From positions 112,403,833 to 112,467,832 of the forward strand of contig OW799233.1 in NCBI GenBank assembly GCA_941918925.1: a DNA stretch of 64,000 nt, given 5' to 3'. This document shows positions 1 through 12,099 of the stretch, one piece after another. The stretch comes from Phyto melanocephala. Taxonomy: Eukaryota; Arthropoda; Insecta; Diptera; Rhinophoridae. Position numbers and translations under genes: made by a program. The notes under the pieces were generated by a model. The model searched no databases and was not told the origin of the DNA. It saw nothing but the letters and a program-made list of their open reading frames with translations. How positions within the stretch are numbered: position 1 is the stretch's first letter; every line of letters begins with the position of its first letter.

Positions 1-495
1 GAGAGGTGTCAAATCGCACGACCTTGGAGGCCAATTGACAGGTCCATTTCTCGAAATCAACTTATCGCCAAATTTTAATTTCAATAAGTCGATGGTTGCG
101 TTCGCCGTATGGCACGTGGCGCCATCCTGTTGAAACCACATCTCCTCCGGATCAATGTCATCCATATTTTCAAACAAAAAATCATTGATCATGGTGCGGT
201 AACGATCTCCATTGACTGTAACGCGAGCTCCAGCTTCATTTTTGAAGAAATAAGGTCCGATGATGCCACCAGCGTGAAAACCGCACCAAACGGTGCATTT
301 TTCTGGATGTAATGGAGTCTGTAGGGTCTCTTGTGGATTGGTCTCGCTCTATATGCAGCAATTTTGCTTATTAACAAACCCGTTAAGCCAAAAATGCGCC
401 TCATCGCTGAACACAATTTTGCGATAAAACAACGGACGTCCAGAATGCGCTTCGTCAAGAACAGCCGCAGTGCCCATATGCCCGAAATCATTTTC
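1..495 (-). pseudogene. mariner/Tc1-superfamily transposase fragment, broken
   Basis: Read on the minus strand, this encodes the middle of a DDE transposase of the mariner/Tc1 (IS630) superfamily. About position 410 gives FYRKIVFSDEAHF, with the first catalytic Asp in SDEAHF. Further on come TVWCGFHAGGIIGPYFF and MWFQQDGATCHTA, with the second Asp in QDGA, then PPRSCDLTP at the window edge, where the copy runs off. An in-frame TAG at 349-351 replaces what is normally a Trp codon in this block, so the copy is dead. The sequence upstream of FYRKI (beyond about 480) no longer reads as transposase, which suggests 5' truncation or decay. The neighbouring non-LTR fragment begins about 60 bp away. 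The superfamily is secure; the exact family is not. Confidence 0.85.
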
Positions 496-560
496 AAATG
501 TTAATGTCACGTATTGATCTTTCGAATAAAAAAAAATTTTGATTACAATTTAATTTTTTT

Positions 561-1820
561 ATGTTATTTTTTACAATTTCAAGTTCTATCGGGCTTAAAA
601 AAACACCCTTTATAAATAAGTATAATTTGCTTTCCATTACGCAATCAGGTTTCCGTTGTAATCATAGCTGTATCACAGCACTTGCGGAAGTCGGTGAGAA
701 TATACGGCTGGGATTGGAGAATAGCAATATAAATTTTTTAGTGCTTCTGGATCATTCCAAAGCTTTTGACACTGTTGACCACACCATGCTGCTTAAAAAA
801 TTAAGGCACTTCTTTAGTTTTGCCTCTACAGCAACCAAACTTATATCATCCTACCTCTCACGACGCACACAATCAGTATTTGTAAATAGTCATTGGTCAG
901 ACTCTCTTTCTCTTACTAGAGGAGTGCCTCAGGGATCTATTTTAGGGCCGCTTCTTTTTTCGTTGTATGCAAATGATTTGCCGAATCAACTTTCAAATTG
1001 CAAGATTCACTTATATGCAGATGATGTGCAACTTTATTTAAGTAGTGCAGTTCAAAATATTGATTCAAGTATTGCTACTCTTAATGAAGAGTTAAACAAA
1101 ATTTACCTTTGGGCAACTGCAAATGGTCTCTGTTTAAATCCGCAAAAATCTAAATGCATTGTAATACACAAAAAGAACTTTGATTCTAGTACTGTTAGTG
1201 ATATAGTGATAAATGGAGAGAAAATTGAAATTGTGAAAGCAGCGAAAAATCTTGGAATAATATTTAATAACAATTTGACATGGGACAATCATGTAAATTC
1301 ATTAGTTGGCCAAACGTATATTAAACTTCGAGCTATCTGGTCTGCACAATATTTCACACCATTAAAAATAAGAATTTTACTTGCCAAAACTTACCTGATT
1401 CCCAGATTAACTTACGGGTGTGAATTATTTGGAAACTGTGACTCAGTTAGCAAAAGAAAATTAAATATTTTGTTCAATAATATTGCTAGATACGTATACG
1501 GGTTAAAAAGATTTGATCGCATTTCATCTGTTTCGAAAAATCTTTACGGTGTTTCTTTTGACAATCTTCTAAAAATACGTACTCTTGTTTTTTTACATAA
1601 AATAATTAACACTCAGACACCTAAATATTTATTTGATAGATTGCGATTTTTTCAATCAAATCGGAGAAGAAATATAATTATTCCACGGCATCAATACCTA
1701 GTATCAGAATGGCAGTTTTACATACATGCCACTCGCCTTTGGAACATTCTTCCACTAAACCAACAATTAAATAGCAGTGCTAATAGTTTTAAAGCTTTTT
1801 TATATAGTTATTTCTCCTAA
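561..1820 (+). pseudogene. 5'-truncated non-LTR retrotransposon reverse transcriptase
   Basis: This 419-codon open frame covers the C-terminal part of a LINE-type ORF2. Visible reverse transcriptase blocks are QSGFRCNHS (residues about 29-37), the first catalytic Asp in LLDHSKAFDTVDH (about 63-75), RGVPQGSILGPLLF (about 115-128) and the active site YADD in HLYADDVQLY (about 151-160). These are followed by WATANGLCLNPQKSKC, a thumb region, and a C-terminus with RLWNILP and FKAFLYSY. The last motif is like the ending of CR1/Jockey-type elements. No endonuclease or early RT blocks precede it, so the copy is 5' truncated, as is usual for LINE insertions. The frame itself is unbroken. It resembles the broken copy at 42.4-44.2 kb in composition and C-terminal motif. 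Confidence 0.85.
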
Positions 1821-1997
1821 ATCTTTTTTAATATGTTCTTAATGTTTGTAATTAGTTTTATATACTTATGTTATTAATATAATGTTTTTTGAACCATGTA
1901 ATATGTACACTTAATATGTTTCTGTACTCTAAATATAAGATTCCGTCTTGTTGTACAGAAAATGGGAATAAATAAATAAATAAATAAATAATTACAA
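1821..1997 (+). mobile_element. 3' untranslated end and AATA-type tail of the non-LTR copy
   Basis: After the stop codon comes about 145 bp of AT-rich 3' UTR ending in a short AATA tandem tail at 1967-1991. Simple-repeat tails rather than poly(A) occur in several insect LINE clades. A 7-bp string, ATTACAA, occurs both upstream of the reverse transcriptase (about 542-548) and just after the tail (1991-1997). It is a candidate but weak target-site duplication. Confidence 0.6.
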
Positions 1998-4270
1998 ATA
2001 ATCATTAAATAATAGGTGAGACAATAGTATGATTACAAAACAATCAAGCTAAGATTTTTTTAATAATAATATTAATAGAAACAAAAGCAATTATGCCTAA
2101 ATGATATTGAAATATTTGCATGTCAAATAACGTATCAGTTTTAGCGTACTTAACACAACAAAAACGGTTATCAAAAATATTTTATTCATTTGTATGTATA
2201 TTTAATGTATTCAATGTATTCAAGTAGCTGTAAAAATCTTAGTCATAAGTGTTTAGGTGTTAGGCTATAGAAAACACCATAATATAGTATTGAAAGTAGT
2301 AAGTATTTTTCTTAACTTAAATATTTCCTTAATATTAAAAAAGGTGCTACGAAGGTGCTTATTTACTATGCACGTTAAGTTGATAAAACAGTAAAATACA
2401 GAGACGTATAAACAACAGTAAAGAGGAGCTGGATATAGTGAAGAGTATGCTTCAGCTACAGATAATAAAGGGCTATTCAATTAGAATCGATAGATAGTTA
2501 TTAACAGCTTGTGATGGTCATTGTAATTAAGTGGAGTCTGTTAAATTTGTTCGTTATTAATCATGACAAGCTATACAATATAGTACCATGTCCAGAGGAT
2601 ACAAATAGAGTATCAAAATATGCATTAAAGTTTCTCTATTTTTGAAAATACTACTTTTATAGTGACAACATATATGGCTTATAACCTAGTCCATAGTCGA
2701 ATATATATTTTAGACATTTAGCTAACCATTAGCTAACATTTAGCTTATAACCAGCTTATTATGTATGTATATAGTTTTTGTATAAATTTTGAAATTTGCG
2801 TTATCAGTACCTTAAAATATGAGCCTCTGGTTATTCCCTCTTCCATCTATAAATGGAGCATTACTGAAAATCAATTTTTTTAGTTTTGCTCTTAAATAAC
2901 ACAATAAATAGCGTATACATACTTACACACTCTTTTAAATATTTCAAGTGATGTATAGTGTATGAATAACTTTCCTGTTTTTTCACACACGTTTTTATAC
3001 AAAAGATTTTAAGTGTGAGTAAAGATCTATATATAAAAATTCCTGAGTTTAAGGTACATGTGAAACACGCGCTTTTGTGTAAAGTGTATCCTTTTATGTT
3101 GGCAGCTTAAAGGTGGCAAATTTATTACCAAACAAATTTCTCACGAATATGAGGCAACAACAAAAAAAAGTTAAAGGAAAAAAAAATAACTAAAAAAGCT
3201 AAAACCCGAGGTGCAAAGTTATGCGCTACTAAACGACGTTAACACTGAATCAAGCTGAAAGTAAAGAAAAAACACAACTCAGAAGCAATTTACATACACA
3301 TATATACGCACACACACACACTAGTTAGCATGTAATCGGGAAAAAATAAGACATTTGTAAAAGTAAGGAACACATAGAAACAAAAAATAAAAATAAATAA
3401 CAAACGCGATAAAATAAATAAATGTAAATTCCCAAAGAAAAAATTAAGTACGTATGTCAGCAGAGGTGTTAACATCGTACAACCAGAATTCAGCCAACCA
3501 AGGGAATGAACAACACAATATCAACTTAAAATAACAGCAAAAACTATAATAAAAGCAGCGACAACAACATACGAAAAAGTAGAATAGAATAAGCCCAATG
3601 TTGTACCTAAAGTTTTCAATGGAAGTTCACTTTTAGTTGTAATTCTTGTTGCTGTTTCATTGTTTCCAGTCTTTTTAAGGCGGAAGTAACAATATGCAAT
3701 TTTTTAGCATAACTCACACACACTCAAACACATACAGACAAATACAGACATTTTTGTGAATAGTGTGAGAGAAATTGTATTATAAACAATATTGTTACCT
3801 ATAGTGAAGGATAAAAGTGTTTGACATATAAAATAAATTGTCGTTTACTTTAAGAAAGGCGGCCATAGTTCAATACTTTTTATTATTATCTCAGCAAAAA
3901 AAATTGGAAGTAGTGCGAAGTGAATTACATTTTTAAAGCTTCTAAGTCAATAATGCAAATGTATTTTTTCTGAATGACTGCCTAAATGCGAAATGGTTGG
4001 TTTTATATGATGTTCTTCAATAAACAATTCATGTAAACAAACAAAGTCAATTAATGAGACATCGGATGCGTTTCACCAAATATGCATGAGTTCTATCTAT
4101 ACACTATCTATACACAATTAGACGTTTATTCAATGTTAAAATCATTAGTCTTTTTATTTAAATTAAAAAATCTGTTTTAAATTTTTTTAAAATTTAAAAT
4201 GTGTGCAAAAGAAGAGATTTATATTTATTAAACCCTTTAACAGTGTTGTCAGGGATATGTATAGCATTGT
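1998..4270. other. AT-rich intergenic DNA, no gene seen
   Basis: No open frame with recognisable protein similarity is present on either strand. The stretch is rich in A/T runs and short CA/TA microsatellites (for example around 3297-3320). Short frames near 2.4 and 3.4 kb look random. Confidence 0.6.
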
Positions 4271-4314
4271 CATTAGATTTTTAAATTACAATATTTTTTT
4301 TTTATTTTATTTTC

Positions 4315-4480
4315 TTTAAAAGAAGGGTCGATGAGCAATGTCTGTCTGTCCGTCTGTTTTTGTGTCCGTATGTCCGTGAATTCGTTGAAATCAACTTTTA
4401 CGTATTGCACAGATCCGTATGTAGCATAATCGTCTTATAATTGTCTAATATAAACACAAATAAACACAACTGACCCTAGT
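4315..4480. repeat. degenerate HINE-like fragment (TCTGTCCGTCTG block)
   Basis: The block contains the GTCTGTCTGTCCGTCTG run followed by a GTTGAAATCAAC palindrome-like motif. This combination recurs in the interior of the HINE-type elements elsewhere in the window (about 47.2-47.3 kb inverted, 54.2 kb). Ends are not identifiable. This is probably an old remnant. Confidence 0.4.
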
Positions 4481-4718
4481 TTTTCCCACATTTTTACAAG
4501 AAAAATTAAAATTTTTCAATCCCTATAATAATTTCTAGACACATTTTACTTTTTGTTTATATATTTATTATGAACATAAAGTTATTGAAAAGAATTTTGG
4601 ACAAACTAGTCAATAATCAACAAGGTTACAGGCAAGAATTTTTCGGATAAAAATACTTCTTTTAATACGTTAAGTTTCTCAACTTGGACACGCTAGTGAC
4701 ACTATAAGCAAGCCTTAA

Positions 4719-5242
4719 GCTCTGAACACATAGACGCCAGCAGACTTCACAACTTCAAGGCTTCAAATGCTGCCAACTTCAAATGCTGCTCTGAAGTCAG
4801 CTTCATAATTATTTTGAAGACAGCAACAACATAATAATCAGCTGATGTGCATTTTAGCAATACAAATTTCAGGGATGCCGCATATATATTTTATAATGAA
4901 TAATATTAAGTTATTGATAAAAAAATGTAATAATATCACGAAAAACTATAAAAACACATACACTTATTTCTTTATTGTATTTTTGTAATATTCTTTTATG
5001 TTTAATATCAAAAATAAGTTTTTTTTTCTTTTTTTCCAATTTAATATATATAATGGCAACACTATATTTGTTCTTGCTGCCCGTCAAAATAGAAAATAGC
5101 CTAAGTTGGCAGCAGCAGCAAATGCTGTTGTGCAGTCGTGCTGCTGTGCTGCCGTCAAAATAATCGTTTTCATTTAAACACATGGATTTTATTTTTGACA
5201 TATTGCTGCTTGCTGTCTGCTGTCGTCTATGTGTTTAGAGCA
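4719..5242. mobile_element. about 520-bp MITE with long imperfect terminal inverted repeats
   Basis: The left end (4719-4746) and the reverse complement of the right end (5215-5242) agree over about 27 bp, starting GCTCTRAACACATAGACG and ending in CAGCAGAC. The interior has repeated CTGC/GCAG-rich stretches and no transposase. I see no convincing target-site duplication, so the superfamily is left open. The overlapping frames inside (plus and minus, around 4.9-5.2 kb) are not treated as genes. Confidence 0.55.
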
Positions 5243-5369
5243 ATAGTCTTGAAACTTATCCCTCAGAAAAAAAAATAAATCAATTTGAAACTAACTGAGG
5301 TATTAGCACCAAAATAAAACTTCTTCTTTATTGTTTCTAAAATTTTCAAACAAAAATCGATCTTTCAGC

Positions 5370-5642
5370 TTCTAGATAACCAAGAGCGTCGATATGGGCA
5401 CCAAATGAAAGAACTTTACTAGTGAAATACAGTTAACTGTAAAAAAAGTTAAAATAGAAAATAGTGGCTTTCGCCTCCAACAATATTAGAATAAAATAAA
5501 AAGCCTAGACTAGTAGAAAACAATAAACGATTAAAGAGTTTTAAATCCAACGTAGTGTCCAAAACAAAATGTCAGATAATTTGCTTCTCCTAACACCATC
5601 AATATGTGTGTCAAATTAAAAGGCTTGAATAGTAGAATATAG
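5370..5642. repeat. HINE-like interior fragment, left of the piggyBac insertion
   Basis: Text such as ATCAAATGAAAG-type sequence, CAGTTAACT and a following AAAATAG block is shared with the HINE tail at about 24.74-24.80 kb. It probably belongs to the same old copy whose 3' end lies at about 7015-7095. The piggyBac and Helitron-like elements would be later insertions into it. Confidence 0.4.
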
Positions 5643-6667
5643 TTAACCCTACGATGTCCTACATGGTCTGGCCAGACCATATTTGACTTTTATATGCAAT
5701 ATCTTTTTTTGTAGCAAAATTTTTAAGAAATGAAGAACATGAATTCTACAAGTAAGTTGTTCTGAATCGAAAACAATACATTCGGAACCATTTCGATCAC
5801 ATTTAGGGCACAAAAAACCTCCCACAAGAAAAATTTCGCTAAGTGCACTTCATGGTCTGGCTGGACCATAGGCTACTTTTTTTAATTATTGCTTTTTCAC
5901 TGACAAAGAGAGGATGATAGCATATATATACACTAGCGATGAGAATGTAGACCCGCATGCTTCAATTAAGGAGGAGGATTGTTATGTGCCTGAAAAAGGT
6001 GCCTAACAAGCAAATCTAAAAAAAAGCTTGAAGAGTGGCAGCCCACAAATGAAAATGAAATGTATGCTTTCTTTGGATTGTTGTTTTTTGCGGCGTTTTC
6101 AAATGTGCAACACAAACTGTAAAGGAACTATGGATGCCTTATCATCATGACATATACAAGGCCACAATGTCAAGAAAGCGTTTTAAACTTTTTCTACGAT
6201 TCATTCGTTTGGACAACGCAAGTTCAACAAGTTCAACAAGAATTGAGTAAATCAGCACCCATAGATGACACTTGGCTAATGCTGGTAAATAATTTGAAAT
6301 CGTCATATACGCTGTCTGAAGCCTCACCGTAGATGAGCAGCTGTTTCCATATCATGGGCGCACATTTCTTATCTAATTCAGCTAATTACCGTCTGTTGTG
6401 CGTTACTTGTAAAACCATAACAAAAATTCAGAGAAAAACTCGGTTTTGCTGCGGTATCTGCTATGTGCCTTTAACATGGCAAAGAAAAAAAACTATACTT
6501 GCGATAATTGTTTAAAAGATTAATTTCAATGTTTTACAATTTTAAGTACAAAAATAAGTACAAAATTTCGTTTAGTTTACTTATATGGGTGGCTTTTTCA
6601 ATCGTGGTCTGCCCAGACCATGTGGTGCATTTAATGGCACTAAGGTTATAAAACATCGAAGGGTTAA
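5643..6667 (+). mobile_element. internally deleted piggyBac-type transposon, TTAA duplication
   Basis: The element is 5647-6663, flanked on both sides by TTAA (5643-5646 and 6664-6667), the invariant piggyBac target. Its ends are CCCTACGATGT on the left and, reverse complemented, CCCTTCGATGT on the right, matching the CCY start of the superfamily. Near-palindromic subterminal copies of ATGGTCTGGCCAGACCAT lie close to both ends (about 5664, with a diverged copy at about 5852, and at about 6604). The body keeps only pieces of a transposase, so this copy is non-autonomous. Confidence 0.85.
5935..6515 (+). pseudogene. piggyBac transposase remnants (DDE_Tnp_1_7 family)
   Basis: Fragments in changing frames read as parts of a PGBD-type transposase. 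About 6030-6225 gives EWQPTNENEMYAFFGLL and, after decay, KELWMPYHHDIYKATMS then RKRFKLFLRFIRLDN. About 6330-6385 gives the conserved DEQLFPYHGRTF region. About 6385-6515 gives the cysteine-rich C-terminus (LLCVTCKTITK then RKTRFCCGICYVPL), a zinc-binding tail typical of the family. The catalytic core between these blocks is deleted and several stops and frame changes separate them. It cannot encode an active enzyme. Confidence 0.8.
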
Positions 6668-6703
6668 ATGTATAAACATTCAAAATAAAAAATACGTCAA
6701 AAA

Positions 6704-6987
6704 TCTATATATATATAAATATGTTGCATTGTGGTAGTAATTGATTTTTTTCTGGAAGGCCAAAGTTTTTATGTATAAACGGTCTCTGTTTGTGTATTGA
6801 TTGATAAGTTATAAAAAGCGATATAATTATTAAAAATATTTGAGTTAATAATTTGAAAGGCTGACATACAATTCATTTTTAGATTCATTACAATTCGCTT
6901 TTAGTCAGTTATCACTAATTTAAATAAATTCGAATTGATTTTTTTATTTTCTTCTTTGCACTACAAAGTGTGCAGGGTGTTCGCTAG
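6704..6987 (+). mobile_element. short Helitron-like element
   Basis: It starts TCTATATATATATAAA after an A and ends GGTGTTCGCTAG before a T, matching the Helitron pattern of a 5' TC end, a 3' CTRR end and insertion between A and T. A small stem (GCAC with GTGC, about 6958-6973) lies about 14 bp before the end, where Helitrons carry a hairpin. There is no coding capacity. The Helitron in the calnexin intron (60.8-61.5 kb) has the same 5' start. Confidence 0.5.
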
Positions 6988-7014
6988 TAGTAAATAAAAA
7001 TAGCATTAAATCTT

Positions 7015-7095
7015 AAATCCAAGCTAAGCTACGATGTGATTATTAAGGATACTATCAGATTAAGTACGGCCAGATATAGCACTCTTACTTGATTA
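7015..7095 (+). repeat. degraded HINE 3' end
   Basis: CTAAGCTACGATG followed by a decayed GATTCGGCACGGCC-type hairpin and TATAGCACTCTTACTTG matches the 3' ends at about 12.2, 17.9, 24.9, 49.1 and 54.5 kb. Confidence 0.6.
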
Positions 7096-8196
7096 TTACT
7101 TTACGATAACTGTATGGGGGATTAGTTGACACCTTTAAGATACTATATGACAGACAGGTCGCGAAAAAACCCGCAGCAAATCAAACTCATTTTAGAATTC
7201 ACTTAAAGAAAGAAAGCGGTATAATTATTAAAATGGTCTTTATTTAAAAATAACAATTGATAACTCATTGACCTATTCTCATTTTCATAAAATACTTTTC
7301 CTTAAACTTTTTTCACAATTCGTGTTTTTCCTTTCACTGTAATTTTATATGCAAAATTTATAAATTGGTTTAGAGCAAGTTTCTTCTTGCTTTTTTTATT
7401 AATACATATTTTTCGGTATTTATAACATACATACGTTCGACTGTAAAAACACGTATGAACGTTTGTCTTGAAATAAATGCCTTCGAACTTTTGTTAAGAA
7501 AATGTTAAAATGCTAAAGCAAAAAAAAATAAATAAAAAGAAAACGGCAAAAAAAACGGTAACAAAAAGAAATGCGAATTTATAAAAAAAAATAAAGTAAT
7601 CAAGATAATCTTAATTTATGCACAAGAAGAGTTTAAATGTCAAATTTTTTGAAACAAACAACTAACAATGACAAAGAAATAAAAAACAACACACAAAAAC
7701 GCACAGGGAAAAGGAATAAAGCTTAAAATTGTACCAGAAGAATACTCTGGCGTATGAGTATTATTAATTCACATTTCACATGTGTAAGTCTGTATGTAAT
7801 ATATGTAATGCATTCATTACATTACCGCATACATATGTATCTTCATATAAGCACTACACATACACTTAAAAACTTATAAAGTTACTTTTTGTGTTTTGTG
7901 CCCACAATACATACAAAATAAAGATTAACTACTAAGTTCCTTTGTATGCATGTGTATGTGTGTGTATGTATTGCCTATTTGACAGAGATAAACTTTTATT
8001 TTAAAAGATTATGATTTGTTAATTTTTTTTATTGTTTTAATTTTGTTGAAAGAAGATTTTTTTAAACTTAAGTTATAATTAATGTTATTATATTACCCTT
8101 TAGAGAGCCTCGGTAGACAAGAACGAATTTTATAACACTCGCCAAGTATAGAAGTAGAGAATTTGATTTTTTTAGATATCAACGGTAATAATTAAA
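7096..8196. other. AT-rich intergenic DNA, no gene seen
   Basis: Only A/T runs and short TATG/TGTA microsatellites (about 7760-7970) are present. I recognise no protein or structured element. Confidence 0.55.
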
Positions 8197-8204
8197 ATAA
8201 TAAC

Positions 8205-9434
8205 CAGGGCAAGTATTATAAGCATTTTTCTTTAAAAACTTTTATTTGCTTGTTTTTGATGTTTTTCATTAAAAATGCTTTTTTCAGTACACCATGCTTA
8301 AATTTGCTTTTTTTTCGAGTTGGCAAGATCTTTGTAAAAAAAAAATGTTTTTTTAGTCATTCTGTTTTAGTATTTTACTTATTAATACTAATATTACACC
8401 TTTTCGCACTTATCTATATTCAATGCTCAACCAAAAATGCAACAAACTGCATTATATTTGTTTTTGTAAAAAAACGGTAAATATTTGACATGTTGTATAC
8501 TTTACTAATGTATTTTTTATGTGGAACAAGTTAATTTAGTACATTAAAATTTATTTTTGCAAAATTTAACTGTCGTTAAACCGCCGAATTTTCGAGTGTT
8601 TTATATTAAAAAAACTGATTTTAACTGAAAAGAAAATGCCAAAAGAAACAAAAAAAAGAATTTAATGCCCGTATGGCAAAAGAATACCCAGAAATATTAA
8701 AAACCGATAATTCAATTTTCTTTGGCGTGGTCTGCGAATGTCCTATTAGTAGCGTGAAAAAGTATAACGTTCAACAACTTTTTGGAACATCAAAACATTA
8801 AACGGCTGTTGAAAAGAAAAAAACGGAATTATGCTCAATCATTGTTGACTGCTTACATAGATGATCCAACTATAAATCCATTTAATATTTAGTTATGTAA
8901 AATGTTTGTGACTGCAAATATTCCATTGTATAAAGTGCCATTATATAATTTTAAAAAAAATTTACAAATCACTCTTTACCTTCTGAAACGACGTTACGAA
9001 TATAATACATGAATTTACTTTATTAATCTTACCTTAAAGAGTTCCAGAGTAAAGCGGCAAACAAAAAAATTTGGGTATCATTGGATGAAACAACTGACTG
9101 TGAACAACGTTTGGTTGCGAATGATGAATATATTGATGCCCTATCCCTTAGTGAACTATTGGTTTTTAAATATGCCCCTATAACTTCGACTGATGTAGAA
9201 CGAATATTTTCAATGTATTTTACAGACTTATGCGATAATCGAAGATCTTTTCAATTTAAGAACCTAAGAAAACATCTGATTGTACACTGTAACAAAAATT
9301 TGCTACAATAAAAGTTAAAAATTATTCATATTTAGTATTTCTTTTTGTGCTTTTTTGTGTGCTTTTTTTTTGAGAAATTTTGTGCTTTTTTGCTTGCTTT
9401 TTTATTTTTTTTGAGCTTTTTTTGACTTGCCCTG
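8205..9434 (+). mobile_element. hAT deletion derivative with 8-bp target duplication
   Basis: The ends are CAGGGCAAGT and its complement ACTTGCCCTG, the CAGGG start typical of hAT elements. The flanks are identical 8-mers, ATAATAAC (8197-8204 and 9435-9442), which also fit the nTnnnnAn preference of hAT targets. Inside are remnants of the N- and C-terminal parts of a transposase, with the catalytic middle missing. Confidence 0.88.
8636..9311 (+). pseudogene. hAT transposase remnants (zinc-finger start, dimerisation end)
   Basis: About 8655-8800 reads as a CGGBP1-like N-terminal finger (VCECPISSVKKYNVQQLF then GTSKH) after a frame break. 9081-9311 is a 76-codon frame ending the protein. It contains FKYAPITSTDVERIFSMY and NLRKHLIVHCN, the hAT C-terminal dimerisation region. 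The region between has stops and lacks the DDE core. The element would depend on a transposase from elsewhere. Confidence 0.8.
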
Positions 9435-9442
9435 ATAATAAC

Positions 9443-10560
9443 ATATCAACACATATTATTAATAACATATGATTTAGTTTAGCTTATTTTTAATCGATTC
9501 GAATGAAATTTAAAGATTTTAAAAAAATGCTCCGCATGAATCAAAACAAGTGCGACTCAGGCTGGGCAAGGTCTGGGCTAAAAGTCACTTAATATTTTTA
9601 AATAGCAATATGAGTACAAATGAGACTGTTTGTAGGATTTTATTGAACAATATCATCAATTTATCGACAGCTAAGCCGTCATTAGGTGCCATATTGAATT
9701 CAATTTGATATTAAAAACTGTCCATTAATACCGGGCATTCTTAAATTAGATGACTAAAAATTGTAACATAATTCAACGAGGCTATGCACCACTTTGTTAA
9801 TGGACACGATTTATCTCTATTGTGCTATCCCTTCTTTTAACTGAAATAAACCTGTTAAACTTCATATTAACGTGTGTATTTGTAAACTCGCTTAGCTTGG
9901 GTGGTTAAATGAGACGAGGTGCACTTTAATAAGGATTATATAGTCAGAAATGGGTGCTTAGCAGCGCTAACTGCAAACCATGCTATAACTAGGATTATCG
10001 TTATTATCGAAATTATTGCTACTTGAGATAATTTGTTGCTACCATTTTCTTCTCTTTTTTAATCCTACATACTTACTTTAACTCTTTATTCATAATACCT
10101 TCTCTTTTCTTTTGTACTACTTATTATTGAGCTACAGGGAATAAAATAAATTCAGTCCTTTTTTCGTAAATACAATTTTTAAGAGTTTTATTATCATTAT
10201 TGTTATACCCCGCGCCTTACTTCCAATAAAATTTACTCTCATGGTAAACTCTAAGACTATTAAACACTGTTAGAGTTAGGTTTGTTGCTATCGCTACTGA
10301 TACTGCTGTTATTGCTTGATAGCAATATTGTAAGCTAAAAAATTCTTTCATGTGAATCAATACATTCAACTATAAGCACTTGTGCCTTTACCTACAATAT
10401 CACTTATGAACTGCTAGAAAAACAATAAACTGAAATTTCAAAATAAAAACCTAAAAATCTCTCAAAATGCATAAAGATACACTTAAATACGCATGCAACC
10501 ATTTTCAAATATGTAAACATAATCGCACCTACAGCCATAATAATGAACTATCATGCACGG
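9443..10560. other. intergenic DNA, no gene seen
   Basis: I find no coding signal and no element boundaries in this stretch. Confidence 0.5.
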
Positions 10561-10568
10561 GTGTTAGA

Positions 10569-11542
10569 TAGGGTGATCGACTCGGTTTTACAACCGGTGG
10601 AAAATCCGGTTTTTTTCCTCTTTCAGCTTGCGGTTTTTTCTAAATGTTGATTTTTCGAATGTCGAATACACCGGTTTTTTTATCCGAAAAAGCCGGTTTT
10701 TTATTTATTTAAGTTTAATTTTATATACTTATCTTTGTAACTAATCGTACCATAATATACTTAGTACGCGAAAAATTTCCAAAAATCAGAAAATAAAAAC
10801 TATTAAATATTCTTCCATAATATTGTAAGAAATTTATTTGTTGTTTAAAAAAAAATGTAAAATAATTGAGTTTAAATATTATTTTTTATAGCATATAAAC
10901 CTAACATTAAAAGCGGAAGGTAATTGAAGCTTAAACTTAGCTGATCGATCACTTTTAGTTAAAAAGTGTAGTTACAATAAAGAAAAACCAATAATCTCTC
11001 CTTTCAGATCCTAATTATAATTAATGGCATTGAGTGTCTGTCAACTTGAATTTTAATCAAACCATCGAACAAACTAGTTACTAGCTTATATTTGTATGTC
11101 TTTCTGGGGTATAAGAAAGAGTTTTTAAAATAAAATTTTAAAGATTTTCTCCCTAGCCTTTAAAATGTATTTCAAATTACAGAAATCATTTTAAACAAAA
11201 TACGTAAGTGCATAATAGTTTAGAAGATTTATTTAACATTGAAAAAAATGTACAGAAAAAGATACAAAAATTTATAACAGCCTTATAAAAAGTCTTATTT
11301 ATTTATTTATGTATTAATTTATTGTATTTATTTATTTTTCTTGTAAAGGGTACCTTTTGTCCTTAAATTCAAATAATTAAAATCAGATTATTCAACTGCA
11401 TTCATGTCAGTTATTGCGTAATTGTGCAGCCAAACGTATGTATATAAACTGTAAAAATTTCATACAACCCGTTTTTTTAATTCTAAATTTCAAACTATTT
11501 GAAAACCGGTTTCTTCAAAAAGTCGAATAATCGATCACCCTA
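10569..11542 (+). mobile_element. hAT-type MITE, TAGGGTGATCGA family, copy 1
   Basis: This 974-bp element starts TAGGGTGATCGACTCGG and ends with the complement of TAGGGTGATCGA. It is flanked by identical 8-mers GTGTTAGA (10561-10568 and 11543-11550). Both subterminal regions carry repeated ACCGG/CCGGT motifs, candidate transposase-binding sites. There is no coding capacity. Copies 2 to 5 at 13.6, 20.1, 45.6 and 48.1 kb lie in the opposite orientation. Confidence 0.85.
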
Positions 11543-11550
11543 GTGTTAGA

Positions 11551-12099
11551 AGTGTGGGTGGTGAAGTTGAGAGAGGGAGAAAAACCACAGTAAACTTTGG
11601 TTTTAATACTCCAGGTTATAGTTTGTAAAGCACTACACCAAACCATAACCAACCAACAGACTTAACCGAGCAATCTATTCTGCTCTCAATGCAGTTTACC
11701 GCATATTCATGCATTTTACAAACACAAACATATACACACACATACCCACGAATAAAAATACATAGATAAAAGTGTGCGTCTATTTAGATATAGAGAAAAA
11801 AATCATTTAGATGTATTTGCATTTCAAAAACATAAATACACACACCCACACATAGATACGGACAAACAACACACATATAAACACCAATCCTATAATATAG
11901 TGAATTTTTCAAACATAAGGCAAACACACTTTAGCACACAAATAAATATGAACTTACAAGCAAATAAATACATACATACATATATAAAAACATAAATATT
12001 TGCTAGTGTGTTTGTGGTGTTTATTATAGGCTACAAACAAGTGTGTATTAGATGGAGTCCTGCATAAATGCCAGTAGATCGCAAAATTGTGCATTCATT
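11551..12099. other. intergenic DNA, no gene seen
   Basis: The stretch is rich in CACACA/CATACA repeats. The 73-codon frame at 11774-11995 is just translated microsatellite (repeated His, Thr and Tyr) and is not called as a gene. Confidence 0.5.

Noticed and set aside
189..497. 102-codon minus-strand open frame
   Set aside because: It is out of frame with the transposase blocks SDEAHF and QDGATCH, which lie in another minus-strand frame interrupted by a stop.
11774..11995. 73-codon frame with repeated HTH/YIH residues
   Set aside because: Translated CACA/CATA microsatellite.
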